The notes: generated by a model from the sequence alone, not told the origin. A stretch of 15,000 nt of DNA from Eimeria necatrix (GCF_000499385.1 NW_013654180.1:1-15000); one strand, 5' to 3'. Shown: positions 1 to 9,627, counted from the first letter of the stretch. A program made the numbers and translations.

Positions 1-600
1 TCAAGTTTGTTTGTTTGTTTTTCAAGTTTGTTTTTTTTGATTTTCAAGTTTGTTTGTTTGATTTTCAAGTTTGTTTGATTGATGGATGGACTTGTAATGC
101 AAGATTAATTCCACATTTGTTTTCCATATTTGATTGTTGGATGGAATTGCAATTAATTCCACATTTGTTTTTAATGTTTGATAGATGGACTTGTAATTAA
201 TTCCACATTTGTTCTTCTTGTTTGTTTGTTTGTCGGACTTGTAATTAATTCACATTTTCCTTTTCATGTTTTTTTGTTTGTTTGTTGGACTTGTAATTAA
301 TTCCAGATTTGATTTTAATTTTTCTTTTTTTTATTTGTTTGTTGGACTTGTAATTAAAAGGTCTAATGTTTTTAATTTTTCTTTTTCATATTTGTTTGTT
401 GGACTTGTAATTAATTCCAGATTTGATTTTAATTTTTCTTTTTTTTATTTGTTTGTTGGACTTGTAGTTAATTCCAGATTTGTTTTTGATGTTTGATTTT
501 TGGACTTGTAATTAATTCCAGATTAGTTTTTAATTTTTCTTTTTCATGTTTGTTTGTTGGACTTGTAATTAATTCCAGATTTGTTTTTAATTTTTGTTTG
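1..600. repeat. 57-bp T-rich minisatellite
   Basis: Tandem degenerate repeat marked by GGACTTGTAATTAATTCCA. The GGACTTGTA core starts at 88, 187, 235, 287, 344, 401, 458, 502 and 559; the central copies are 57 bp apart, with one 44-bp unit. Between cores are T-rich stretches with TTTGTTTGTTGG. Open frames through it are periodic and show no protein features, so I regard it as non-coding satellite DNA. Confidence 0.9.
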
Positions 601-619
601 CAAATGGTCTAAAGAGCAA

Positions 620-1400
620 TTGGAGGTTCTTTCCTAAAAAAAGAAACAAAAAGTGCTTTCTGCAGCAGCAAACATTCTTTGAAATAAAAAAGTGAAATAA
701 ATGAAAAGAAAAAGATCCTAAAAATGAAATAAAAAGAAAAAGTTCCTAAAAAGGAAATAAAAAAGAGAAAGTTCCTAAAAAGGAAATAAAAAGAAAGTTC
801 CTGAAAATAGAAAAAGAATAAGTTCCTAAAAAGGAAAATAAAAAAGAAAAAGTTCCTAAAAATGAAATAAAAAAGAAAAAGTTCCTAAAAAAGAAACAAA
901 AGAAAAAGTTCCTAAAAATGAAACAAAAGAAAAAGTTCCTAAATGAAATAAAAAAGAAAAAGTTCCTAAATGAAATAAAAAAAGAAAAAGTTCCTAAAAG
1001 TGAAATAAAAAAGAAAAAGTTCCTAAAAATGAAAAAGAAAAAGTTCCTAAAAAGGAAATAAAAAAGAAAAAGTTCCTAAAAATGAAAATGAAAAAGTTTC
1101 TAAAAATGAAAAAAAAGAAAAAGTTGCTAAAAGTGAAACTAAAGTGGTTAAATTGGACTGGGGTTTAGAGAGCAATTAAAAAGTTCCTAAATGAAATAAA
1201 AAAAGAAAAAGTTCCTAAAAGTGAAATAAAAAAGAAAAAGTTCCTAAAAATGAAAAAGAAAAAGTTCCTAAAAAGGAAATAAAAAAGAAAAAGTTCCTAA
1301 AAATGAAAATGAAAAAGTTTCTAAAAATGAAAAAAAAGAAAAAGTTGCTAAAAGTGAAACTAAAGTGGTTAAATTGGACTGGGGTTTAGAGAGCAATTGG
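620..1400. repeat. A-rich ~26-bp minisatellite
   Basis: More than twenty copies of a unit close to AAAAAGTTCCTAAAAATGAA followed by ATAAAAAAG, with small length changes. The boundary phrase AGAGCAATTGGAGG occurs before the array (about 613-626) and after it (about 1390-1403), and AGAGCAATT also ends the first copy of the internal 221-bp duplication, so the whole block appears to have expanded by unequal exchange. No gene is seen. Confidence 0.9.
957..1398. repeat. Exact 221-bp tandem duplication
   Basis: Positions 957-1177 and 1178-1398 read identically by eye, head to tail with no spacer. Each copy ends in GGGTTTAGAGAGCAATT. Surrounding minisatellite units are degenerate, so identity over 221 bp implies a very recent duplication or a false duplication made by the assembler. 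Confidence 0.9.
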
Positions 1401-1779
1401 AGGCTGAGGGCAAATAAAAGCAAAAAAGAAAAAAGAAATCTTTCTGGCAAAAATAAACAGTTTTTGAAAATAAAAAGTCAGCAAAAATGAAATAAAAATG
1501 GAACAAAAATGAAATAAAAATGGAACAAAAAAGAAACAAAAAGTGGAAAAAACTGCAGAAAAAAAAACATCTCAAACTCCAAGAATCTCTCCGGTGAGAG
1601 GGAGGCTGAGGACTTTTTTCTGGCAACAATAAACAGTCTTTGAACAGAATAAAAGTAAAATAAAAGTGGAAAAAAACCAAAAAAAGGCAAAAAAAACGGA
1701 AAAAAGTGAAACAAAAACGGAAAAAAGTGAAACAAAAACGGAAAAAAGTGAAACAAAAAACCACTTCAACTTTAAAAAA
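1400..1779 (-). pseudogene. A-rich spacer with two decayed cassette relics
   Basis: Read on the minus strand, this spacer contains two remnants of the cassette found intact further right. At about 1560-1640 it reads FKDCLLLPEK and, further on, CACCGGAGAGATTCTT, matching the KDCLILPEN start and the ACTGGAGAGATCTTT end of the gene-linked unit, but with the middle lost and replaced. At about 1437-1465 a shorter remnant resembles the same KDC-L-LPE start. Between them are A-rich simple repeats such as GGAAAAAAGTGAAACAAAAA at 1697-1758. Open frames here are Phe-rich by-products of base composition. Confidence 0.5.
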
Positions 1780-1966
1780 TCTCTCCACTAAAAGTGAGAT
1801 CCAAAGCCTTCAAATCCCTCCCTTTGTTCCCGAAAGAAACAAAGCAACATCAACTTTTTGGTCTTCAAAAAAGACCAAAAAGTTGATAAAAACAGAACCA
1901 AGACGAATAAAAAGCTGAAACAAAGTCCAATAAACTCCAATAAAAACAAACTTTAATCTTCAAAGA
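1780..1966 (-). pseudogene. Frameshifted copy of the 191-bp cassette
   Basis: This first recognisable unit of the array keeps the minus-strand text for VALFLSGTKGG, corresponding to IALFLSGARGS in intact units. It has lost about five bases in the middle, so the rest of the peptide is out of frame and hits TGA, although the nucleotide similarity (CTTTGGATCTCACTTTTAGTG) continues. It is the most diverged full-length unit and the one furthest from the gene end. Confidence 0.6.
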
Positions 1967-3030
1967 TCTCTCCACTAAAAGTAAGATCCAAGGCCTTCAA
2001 ATCGAGCTCACTTCCCCTAGCTCCCGACAGAAATAACGCTATATTTTCGGGTAATAACAAAAAAACCAAAAATGGAATAAAAACAGAACCAAGACGAATA
2101 AAAAGCTGAAACAAAGTCCAATAAACTCCAACAAAACCCTCCTTTAATCTTCAAAGATCTCTCCACTAAAAGTAAGATCCAAGGCCTTCAAATCGAGCTC
2201 ACTTCCTCTAGCTCCTGATAGAAATAACGCTATATTTTCAGGTAATAACAAAAAGACCAAAAATGGAATAAAACTGCAACCAAGATGAATCCAAAACTGA
2301 AACAAAGTCCAATAAACTGGAATAAAAATAAAGATTAATCCTCAAAGATCTCTCCACTAAAAGAGAGATCCAAGGCCTTCAAATCGAGCTCGCTTCCCCT
2401 AGCTCCCGACAAAAATAAAGCTATATTTTCAGGTAATAACAAAAAAACCAAAAATGGAATAAAAACAGAACCAAGACGAATAAAAAGCTGAAACAAAGTG
2501 GAATAAACTCCAACAAAACCCCCCTTTAATCCTCAAAAATCTCTCCACTAAAAGTAAGATCCAAGGCCTTTAAATCGAGCTCACTTCCCCTAGCTCCCGA
2601 TAGAAATAACGCTATATTTTCAGGTAATAACAAAAAAACCAAAAATGGAATAAAACTGCAACCAAGATGAATCCAAAACTGAAACAAAGTCCAATAAACT
2701 GGAATAAAAATAAAGATTAATCCTCAAAAATCTCTCCACTAAAAGAGAGATCCAAGGCCTTCAAATCGAGCTCACTTCCTCTAGCTCCCGACAAAAACAA
2801 CGCTATATTTTCGGGGAGTATTAAGCAGTCTCTAAAAAACACCAAAAATGGAATAAAAACAGAACCAAGATGAATCCAAAACTGAAACAAAGTCCAATAA
2901 ACTGGAATAAAAACAAAGATTAATCCTCAAAGATCTCTCCAGTAAAAGAGAGATCCAAGGCCTTCAAATCGAGCTCACTTCCCCTAGCTCCTGATAGAAA
3001 TAACGCTATATTTTCGGGCAGTATTAAGCA
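1967..3030 (-). repeat. 191-bp tandem array encoding a conserved C-terminal peptide
   Basis: Six units have their TCTCTCCA marker at 1967, 2158, 2349, 2540, 2731 and 2934, giving spacings of 191, 191, 191, 191 and 203 bp. On the minus strand each unit contains an open stretch that starts LPENIALFLSGARGSE and ends GEIFED plus a TAA stop. Across the roughly 33 codons of this half, I find 11 variable codons that are synonymous (for example CCC/CCT, GCG/GCT, CTA/CTG/TTG, TCA/TCG, AGG/AGA, ATC/ATT, GAG/GAA) and only two that change Ser/Thr. The other half of the unit is T-rich, varies at the protein level, and contains acceptor-like TTCCAG, TTTCAG and TTGCAG. The unit starting at 2934 is continuous with the 3' end of the RING gene; the unit at 2731 has TTTTTTAG just before the peptide frame. 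Confidence 0.85.
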
Positions 3031-3178
3031 GTCCTTGACTCTTTCGAGCTCTTTGAAGCCCCGCCGCGAAGACCAAATGGGCCCTTCGAAGGCGAAGGCG
3101 CGGCGGCCGCCGCGCGCCTGCAGGCGGTAGCGGCCGCAGTGGTGCTGCGGGTGCAGCGCAGCAACAGCAGCATAAAAC

Positions 3179-3180
<2 letters not shown>
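2920..3180 (-). CDS. Likely true 3' coding tail of the RING gene (alternative frame)
   Basis: After the CAG tract at 3181-3236 the frame that reads the tract as Ala continues with HPQHHCGRYRLQ, FKELERVKDCLILPEN and then the cassette peptide ending GEIFED-stop at 2920. Synonymous-biased variation in the neighbouring copies of this peptide argues that this frame, not the one closing at 2984, has been under protein-level constraint. It is not in the same frame as the RING domain, so joining needs a splice event, a frameshift, or a miscounted repeat in the assembly. No domain is recognised in the tail. Confidence 0.45.
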
Positions 3181-3239
<59 letters not shown>

Positions 3240-3588
3240 GTGGGGCTTTGCGGTGGCACGAGCTGCTGCGGCGGCGCTGCGAAGCAGCAGTCGAGACACT
3301 GCAGCGGCTGCAGCAAACAGCGCGGCTCGTGCTGCAGCAGCTCGCGGTAAGCCAGGGTGTACGTACACCCCAGCGCCGCGTAGCGACACCGCAAACCCCA
3401 CAAACTCTCCGCCAGCAGCTCCAAAGCCCTGCAGCGGATGGCCAGCCCCGTGCTGCGGCAGCAGGGGCAGCGCAGCAGCTGCTGCTGGCAGCAGCAGCAA
3501 AACGTGTGGCCTTCTTTGCACTGGAAGATCGGCGGCAGCATCCGCTCCAGACAAACCCCACACTCCAGCAACTCCAACAAACGCTCCA

Positions 3589-3668
<80 letters not shown>

Positions 3669-3731
3669 GGGGCGGAGGGAGAGGCGCCCTTGGGCACGGG
3701 CACGAGTGACTCTGCAGAGGGCTCCGACGAG

Positions 3732-3777
<46 letters not shown>

Positions 3778-4262
3778 TTGGGTCGCTTGCTGCGGAGGGC
3801 AGCAGCACGACTTCTTGCTGCACTGCTGCTGCTTCGCTGCTGACTGAGAAGTACGGCCCTGACACGCCGGCGCCTCCCCCGTCCGCAGCAGCCGCTCCTG
3901 CTGCAGCAGCAGCAGCAGCAGCTGCTGCTGCTGCTGCTGCTGCAGCGGGAGAATCGAAACGCCTGCCGCCCCCGTCCGGAACCGAATAAGACACCGCCAG
4001 CGCTGCGTCTGCTGCTGCTGCTGCTGCTGCTTCGGCTAGCCGCACATCTGAGTACAGGGAAGAGGCGCTGATGCTGCAAGAACCAGCAGCAGCGCCGACT
4101 GCAGCAGCAGCAGCAGCTGCTGCTGCTGCTGCTGTTGTTGCTGCAGCCGCAGGAGGGCAGGAGTCGGAGAGGGCCAGCGGATCCCAGTGCAGGTGCGCCG
4201 GCGCATGCGCTGGGTGGGGTGTATAGACACCTGAGGCGCAGGGCAAGGCAGGCGCCTCGAGC

Positions 4263-4293
<31 letters not shown>

Positions 4294-4318
4294 AGCACTC
4301 CCTCTTTTCCGCAGCCAT
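2984..4318 (-). CDS. RING finger / SIAH-type zinc finger protein (probable E3 ubiquitin ligase)
   Basis: A 444-codon open frame from an ATG at 4318. Residues 1-243 are mostly low-complexity: Ser, Ala and finally a long Ser run, all from CAG triplets. The RING follows: C253, C256, C267, H271, C274, C277, C284, C287, with the same spacing as the RING of SIAH/Sina proteins, including LPPI before the QC. A SIAH-type finger follows: C311-x6-C318-x11-H330-x3-C334, then C341, again with SIAH spacing. Proteins with this pair are E3 ubiquitin ligases; ligase activity is inferred. The C-terminal substrate-binding (TRAF-like) domain of SIAH is not visible. After another Ser run (CAG tract near 3181-3236) this frame becomes Arg/Pro-rich. 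A different frame after that tract gives a more protein-like tail containing EGPIWSSRRGFKELERVKD and then the cassette peptide, ending at 2920. An intron or a repeat-length change inside the CAG tract could connect RING and tail; I cannot decide which end is real. Confidence 0.75.
3181..3237 (-). repeat. CTG/CAG triplet tract
   Basis: A pure run of about 19 CTG units on the plus strand, CAG on the sense strand of the RING gene. It encodes Ser, Gln or Ala depending on frame and sits exactly where the apparent reading frame of that gene changes. Confidence 0.95.
3355..3370. repeat. 16-bp palindrome GGGTGTACGTACACCC within the zinc finger
   Basis: Perfect palindrome and a member of the dispersed GGTGTACGTACACC family. 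It lies in coding sequence and specifies the Gly-Cys-Thr-Tyr-Thr of the SIAH-type finger, including the zinc ligand C318. Confidence 0.95.
3592..3665 (-). repeat. Long CTG/CAG triplet tract before the RING domain
   Basis: About 24-25 uninterrupted CTG units on the plus strand, encoding a Ser run just before the Met-Glu-Arg-Leu-Leu start of the RING domain. Shorter tracts at about 3736-3771, 3900-3942, 4009-4030, 4098-4138 and 4266-4293 encode Ala, Ser and related runs in the same protein. Confidence 0.95.
4218..4232. repeat. Variant palindrome GGTGTATAGACACCT
   Basis: Same arms (GGTGT/ACACC) as the dispersed family with a different 4-base centre. On the minus strand it falls near the N-terminus of the RING protein and encodes part of GVYTPH. 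Confidence 0.8.
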
Positions 4319-4429
4319 TTGCGCGAGTTGCTGCAGCAGCCGGGCCTCACAGGAGCAGCAGCAGGAGAGAAAGCCCGCTGCTGCTGCGGAGCGGGGGAAG
4401 GGCAGGGGCGCGCGGAAGTTTCAGCTGCT

Positions 4430-4461
<32 letters not shown>

Positions 4462-4706
4462 CTAGCGGTCGCGGCGGGCAGCGAGCGCGCGATCGCGCGC
4501 TTCAAACTCGAGAAAACGAAGGCCAGGGGAGTTTAAAATGCAAATTGTCTTTTGTTTTGAAAAGATTTTGAAATTTGAACGGAAAAGAAGTGAGATCTGG
4601 AGCGGCGGCGCTGCGCGGCGGCGGCAGCGAGCTGCAGTGACACCCCGACGCTGCTGCGGTCAAACTTCCGCCGTTCTGCAAAAGAAAACTGACAAAGTGC
4701 TTTTAA
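4319..4706. promoter_or_regulatory. Divergent promoter region between the RING gene and the plus-strand gene
   Basis: The ATG codons at 4318 (minus) and 4707 (plus) face away from each other across 388 bp, so the interval probably carries both promoters. It holds a CAG tract at about 4430-4460, a 16-bp palindrome at 4485-4500, and a near-direct repeat, TTTAAAATGCAAATT at 4532 and TTTTAAATGCAAATT at 4701; the second copy includes the proposed start codon. No TATA element is evident. The assignment rests on gene orientation only. Confidence 0.45.
4485..4500. repeat. Palindrome GCGCGCGATCGCGCGC
   Basis: Perfect 16-bp CG-rich palindrome about 170 bp upstream of the RING gene ATG, in the shared upstream region. 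It could be a protein-binding site or a stem; function unknown. Confidence 0.85.
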
Positions 4707-4717
4707 ATGCAAATTAA
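4538..4717 (+). other. Possible upstream ORF overlapping the plus-gene start codon
   Basis: ATG at 4538 lies in the first copy of the repeated TTTAAAATGCAAATT context and opens a 59-codon frame (MQIVFCFEKILKFERKRSE at its start) that stops at 4715-4717, just past the proposed main ATG at 4707 in another frame. If transcribed as leader it would be an overlapping upstream ORF that could limit translation of the main frame; alternatively it is part of an alternative first exon. Confidence 0.3.
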
Positions 4718-5152
4718 GTTTGCAAAAAGAAGAAATAAAAAGAAACAGCAGCAGCAAGTGCAGCTTTCCGCGGCTCGAGAGCTGCGGGCGGCGAGGCGGC
4801 GCCGCCGAAGCAGCAGCAGCGAGTGGAAGCAGCTGCTGCTGCTGCAGCAGCAGCTTCCCTGCTGCTGCAGCACTCCAGTAAAAAGGAAATATCTATTTGC
4901 TGCTTATTAATTGCTTTTTGCTGCTGCTTGCTGCAGCAGAAGGCGCCGCTGACGACCCTGGCGACTTGCTTTCGCTGCTGCACTGCCAACTCTGCGGTGT
5001 ACAGACACCTCGTGGGGTGTACGTGGACTTCTGCTGCCCCTCCGCCTTCTTCACTTTCATTTCTTTTCTTTTCTTCTTTTCTTTCTTCCCTCTCGGCTTT
5101 CCCCGCAGCAGCAGCGCCTCCGAGGCCAGCAGCAGCGCCCAAGACCTCCCAA

Positions 5153-5211
<59 letters not shown>

Positions 5212-5743
5212 TGCTGCTGCCAGCAGAAGTCGTTGCTGCTCTGCTGGCGACTTTCACCGCCAGCCGCGTTTGCCAGCACTGCCGATTGGCCGAGGGTTTT
5301 GTGCGGAGGCAAGAATTTAATTTTAATTGTTTAAATTATTTAAATATTTAATTTGTTTAATTGTTTAATTTGTTTAATTTGTTTAATTATTTAAACCATT
5401 TAATGCCATTTAATGCCATTTAATGCCATTTAAACTGCTTAAAACTATTTAAAACTGTTTGAATTAATTAAAATCATTTTAAACTGTTTTAAAAGTGTTC
5501 AAAACTACTCTAAATTATTTAAATTATTTAAAAGTATTTTAAGTTATTCAAAATTATTTAAAAGTATTTAAAAGCATTTTTAAAACATTTAAAAGTTTTA
5601 AATCTTTTGTTTAAATATTCTTTTCTTGTCTTTAATTGTAAATTGTTTATTTGCTTTTGCTGCTGCTTTAAATTTTTTTATTTCAATTTAAATATAAATA
5701 AATAAATAAAATAAATAAATAAATAAAAATAAGTAAATAATTA

Positions 5744-5774
<31 letters not shown>

Positions 5775-5850
5775 GAATAATTAAATTAAATAATAAATAT
5801 TGTTGGTTTCTTCTCAAGGGCAGCAGTTTAGCAACCCATCGAACGAACAT

Positions 5851-5883
<33 letters not shown>

Positions 5884-6628
5884 CTTTTGCTGCTGCTGCT
5901 GCTGCTGCTGTTTTTGCTGCTGCTTTTTTGCTGCTGCTGCTGCCGCGAAAAGGCAAATTCGATGGCTTTATCTATTTATTTTTGCAAAAATACAAAGAAA
6001 TTAAACTAAATTAATTAAATTAAATTAAATTAATTAAATTAATTAAATTAAATTAAATTAATTAAATTAAATTAATTAAATTATTTTTTTTATTTGCAGC
6101 ATTTGGCTCGCAGTACCTCTGGGAGGCAGCGAGGGAAAAAAGGTGTACGTACACCCCAAGCTGTCTCTAGTGCAGGTCAGGGTTTAGGGTTTAGGGTTTA
6201 GGGTTTAGGGTTTAGGGTTTAGGGTTCAGGGTTTAGGGTTTGGGTTTAGGGTTTCATTGTGTTCAATTCAACAAGGAAGGGCAAGCATCAAAACGCACTC
6301 AGTGCAGGGTTTAGGGTTTAGGGTTTAGGGTTTAGGGTTTAGGGTGCTGTGTGTGCATGTATAGTTCAGAGTCGCTCTTTTGGCTTGCAAACCCTAAACC
6401 CTAAACCCTAAACCCTAAACCCTAAACCCTGATTCGGTGTTTGTTCAGTTTGGCGCGCAGCGAGTCTTTCGCGCTGCAGAAGGGACAGCTGCTTTGCAGG
6501 AAGTTGTTGGATGTCTTTTAATTTCTTTTTTAAATTTACTTTTTTATTTTTTTCTTTTCTTCTTCTTTTCTCCAAACCCTCTTCCCGCTGCTTGCGTTCT
6601 CGTGGCCTGCGTCCTCCGCCTTTGGTCA

Positions 6629-6693
<65 letters not shown>

Positions 6694-6887
6694 ACTCCTG
6701 CTCCTGCTGCTGCGCTGCTGCTGCTGCTGCGCTGCTGCTGCTGCTGCTGCCGCTGCTGCTGTTGCTATCAAGGCTAATTAATCCCCTTTTCCCTCAATTG
6801 TCTACCTTTTTTCATTTATTATTAATTAATTAATTAATTAACTATTTATTTATTTATTTTATTTGTTTATTTATTTATTTATTTAAT

Positions 6888-6918
<31 letters not shown>

Positions 6919-7249
6919 TTAAATTAGGTTTTTGCAGCTGCGGCTGCTGCGGACGAATTTGGTTTACCGCTTTGAGGCTTTTAGGCGGCAGCTTCCGCTG
7001 TAAGAAAAATAAATAAAAAATAAAATATATTAAATTAAATTAAATTAAAATAAACTAAATTAAATTAAATAATAAATAAGTAAATAAATAAATAAATAAA
7101 TAAAATAATAATTATAATTAATTAATTAATTAATTAATTAATTCAATAATTTAATTATTCAATTAAATCAACAAAAAATCGGAAAAGGAAATTACGGCCT
7201 TTTTGTGGCACTTAAACAAATTAATTTTTCCGCCTTTTACCTTAACCAT

Positions 7250-7296
<47 letters not shown>

Positions 7297-7305
7297 TTTG
7301 TCTAT

Positions 7306-7340
<35 letters not shown>

Positions 7341-7801
7341 TTATTTTTTTATTTCAGAATAATTGGGACTTCGGCCGCGCTGGCGGCGGCTTTGTGTCTT
7401 CCGGAGTTTCCGCTGCATCGCCTTTTAGGCCTTAACGCTTTTTCAGAAAGTAAATTAAAATAAATAAATAAATAAATAAATAAAATAATAAACAAATTAA
7501 TTAATTAATTAATTAATTAAATTAAATTAAATTAAATAATGGGCTTGCGGGGATTGGAAAAGGTGGAGAAAGTTGCAGCAAAATGCGCTCAGTGCGCGAT
7601 TCAGGGTTTAGGGTTTAGGGTTTAGGGTTTAGGGTTTAGGGTTTAGGGTTTGCTAAAGGTCACTTCTGTTCGTTTCTTTTCCAACCGCCTAGCACCTGTT
7701 TAGATTTCCTGTTTTTTTCAATCAATTTATTATTTATTTATTTATTTATTTTTATTTATTTATTCATATATTTATTTATTTATTTATTTATTTGTTTATT
7801 T

Positions 7802-7833
<32 letters not shown>

Positions 7834-8107
7834 TTTGTCAGCTCTCCACAAGGTTGTGCAGCAATGGGCCTTCGAGTTGGTGCCCCACAACTTCAAGTGA
7901 GAATTAAATAAATTAAAATAAATGAATCAAAATAAATAATAAATACATAAATAAATATAAATAAAAATAAATAAATAAATATAAATTGAAATAAATAAAT
8001 AAATATAAAAGACAAGCAGTAAATAGTAATAATGCACAATAAATGAGCAAGTACTGAATAAGAAAGGAGCAAAACCATTTGAGTTGCTTTTGATTTTTTG
8101 CTGCTGC

Positions 8108-8140
<33 letters not shown>

Positions 8141-8289
8141 AGGGGCGTTAGCAGCAGCGGCCTCAGCCTTGTTGTTGCTTGCTGCTGCTGCTGCTGGCTG
8201 CTGCTGCTGGCAGCAGCAGCAGCAGCAGCAGTAGGCGAGGTGGAGGGGCTAAAGGCAGCAATTGAGGAACCTTCGGTAGAAACAAATAA

Positions 8290-8321
<32 letters not shown>

Positions 8322-8758
8322 AAATAAATAAATAACAAATAAATAAATAAATTTAAAATAATTTAAAATGAATTATAAAATTAAAAGCTGCAGGTTGATG
8401 GGCCTGAAAGGGTTATTGCTGAGGTGTACAGACACCTCAGGCAGCGGCGTTTGCTTCTGCTTTTGAAGACAAAACAATTAATTAATCATTTATTTATTAT
8501 TTATTTATTTATTTATTTATTTGTTTATTATTTATTTATTTATTTATTTAATTATTAAATTGTGTTTCTTTTTGTCTTTAGAAATATGTCAACAAAGCCC
8601 TTTGGACAGCTTTGGGTGCTGCGGCCCCTTCGCTTCCTGCTGCTGCTGCTGCTGCTGCTTTCTGGTTTGCTGCGCTGCTGCTGCTGCTGCCGCCTGTCTT
8701 CTCTTTTGCTTCCGGGTATGTTTGCTGCTGCAGCGGAGGCCTGCTGCTGCTGCCAAGC

Positions 8759-8795
<37 letters not shown>

Positions 8796-8922
8796 AGGTA
8801 GCTTTGCTGCTGCAGCGGCGCGCTGCTTTTCTGCTGCAGTCTATTGCTGCTGCTGCAGTCTATTGCTGCTGCTGCAGTCTATTGCTGCTGCTGCTGCTGC
8901 TGCTACTGCTTATTCAGCACCT

Positions 8923-8985
<63 letters not shown>

Positions 8986-9517
8986 TTTTGCTGCAGAATT
9001 ATAAGTCCAAATATGCTGAAGTTCATCAGAATCTCTCTTGCTGCTGCTGCTTTGCTGCTGCGCATCTCAGCAGCAAAAGACTTAGTACAGGTATTAATTA
9101 ATTAATTAATTATAATTAACAAATTAACTGATTAAATAATTAATTAATTATAATTAACAAGTTAAATAATTAAATAATTATTTATTTAATTAACAAATCA
9201 ATCAATTAATTAATTTGTTTGCTTATACATGTTTATTCGTTTATGTGAAAAATTATTTATTTGGAGTGGTGTTTATTTATTTTATTAATTATTTAATTTC
9301 ATTTTTAATTTCAGAAGGATGAACAAACAAAAAAACTTTATTTATTTATTTATTCATGTTATTATTAATTAATTAATTAATTTATTTATTTATGTATATA
9401 CTTCATAATTAACTAATTAAGTAATTAATTAACTTATTTATTTATTTATTTTTGCTGCTTTTAGGTCTCGCTGCTGCGGCAGAGTAATGAGCTGTCGCAG
9501 CTGCTGCAGCAGCAGCC

Positions 9518-9572
<55 letters not shown>

Positions 9573-9627
9573 AAGAGCGACAGCAGCAGATTAATGAGGG
9601 CCACTCAATGCGTGGGTCATTATTAAT

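Noticed and set aside
1369..1788. 139-codon minus-strand Phe-rich frame
   Set aside because: Product of A-rich minisatellite DNA; only short cassette relics within it are meaningful.
3139..3989. Plus-strand open frames opposite the RING gene with Cys, Leu or Ala runs
   Set aside because: Shadows of the CTG/CAG tracts; only the minus-strand frame shows zinc-ligand spacing of a known domain.
7203..7463. Open frames reading FIYLFIYL through (TTTA)n tracts, here and near 7893-8078, 8521-9105, 9608-10032, 13520-13726 and 14126-14326
   Set aside because: A TTTA repeat has no stop in one direction and yields Phe-Ile-Tyr-Leu in every frame; these are composition artefacts within introns.
8997..9090. 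Resemblance of the plus-gene segment KFIRISLAAAALLLRIS to peroxisomal PEX11 or TMEM33-type helices
   Set aside because: Only hydrophobic pattern and a few residues agree; not enough to name a family.
9315..9360. Possible exon after TTTTAATTTCAG reading KDEQTKK
   Set aside because: No phase-compatible donor before it runs into TTTA repeats, and exons on either side already join in phase.
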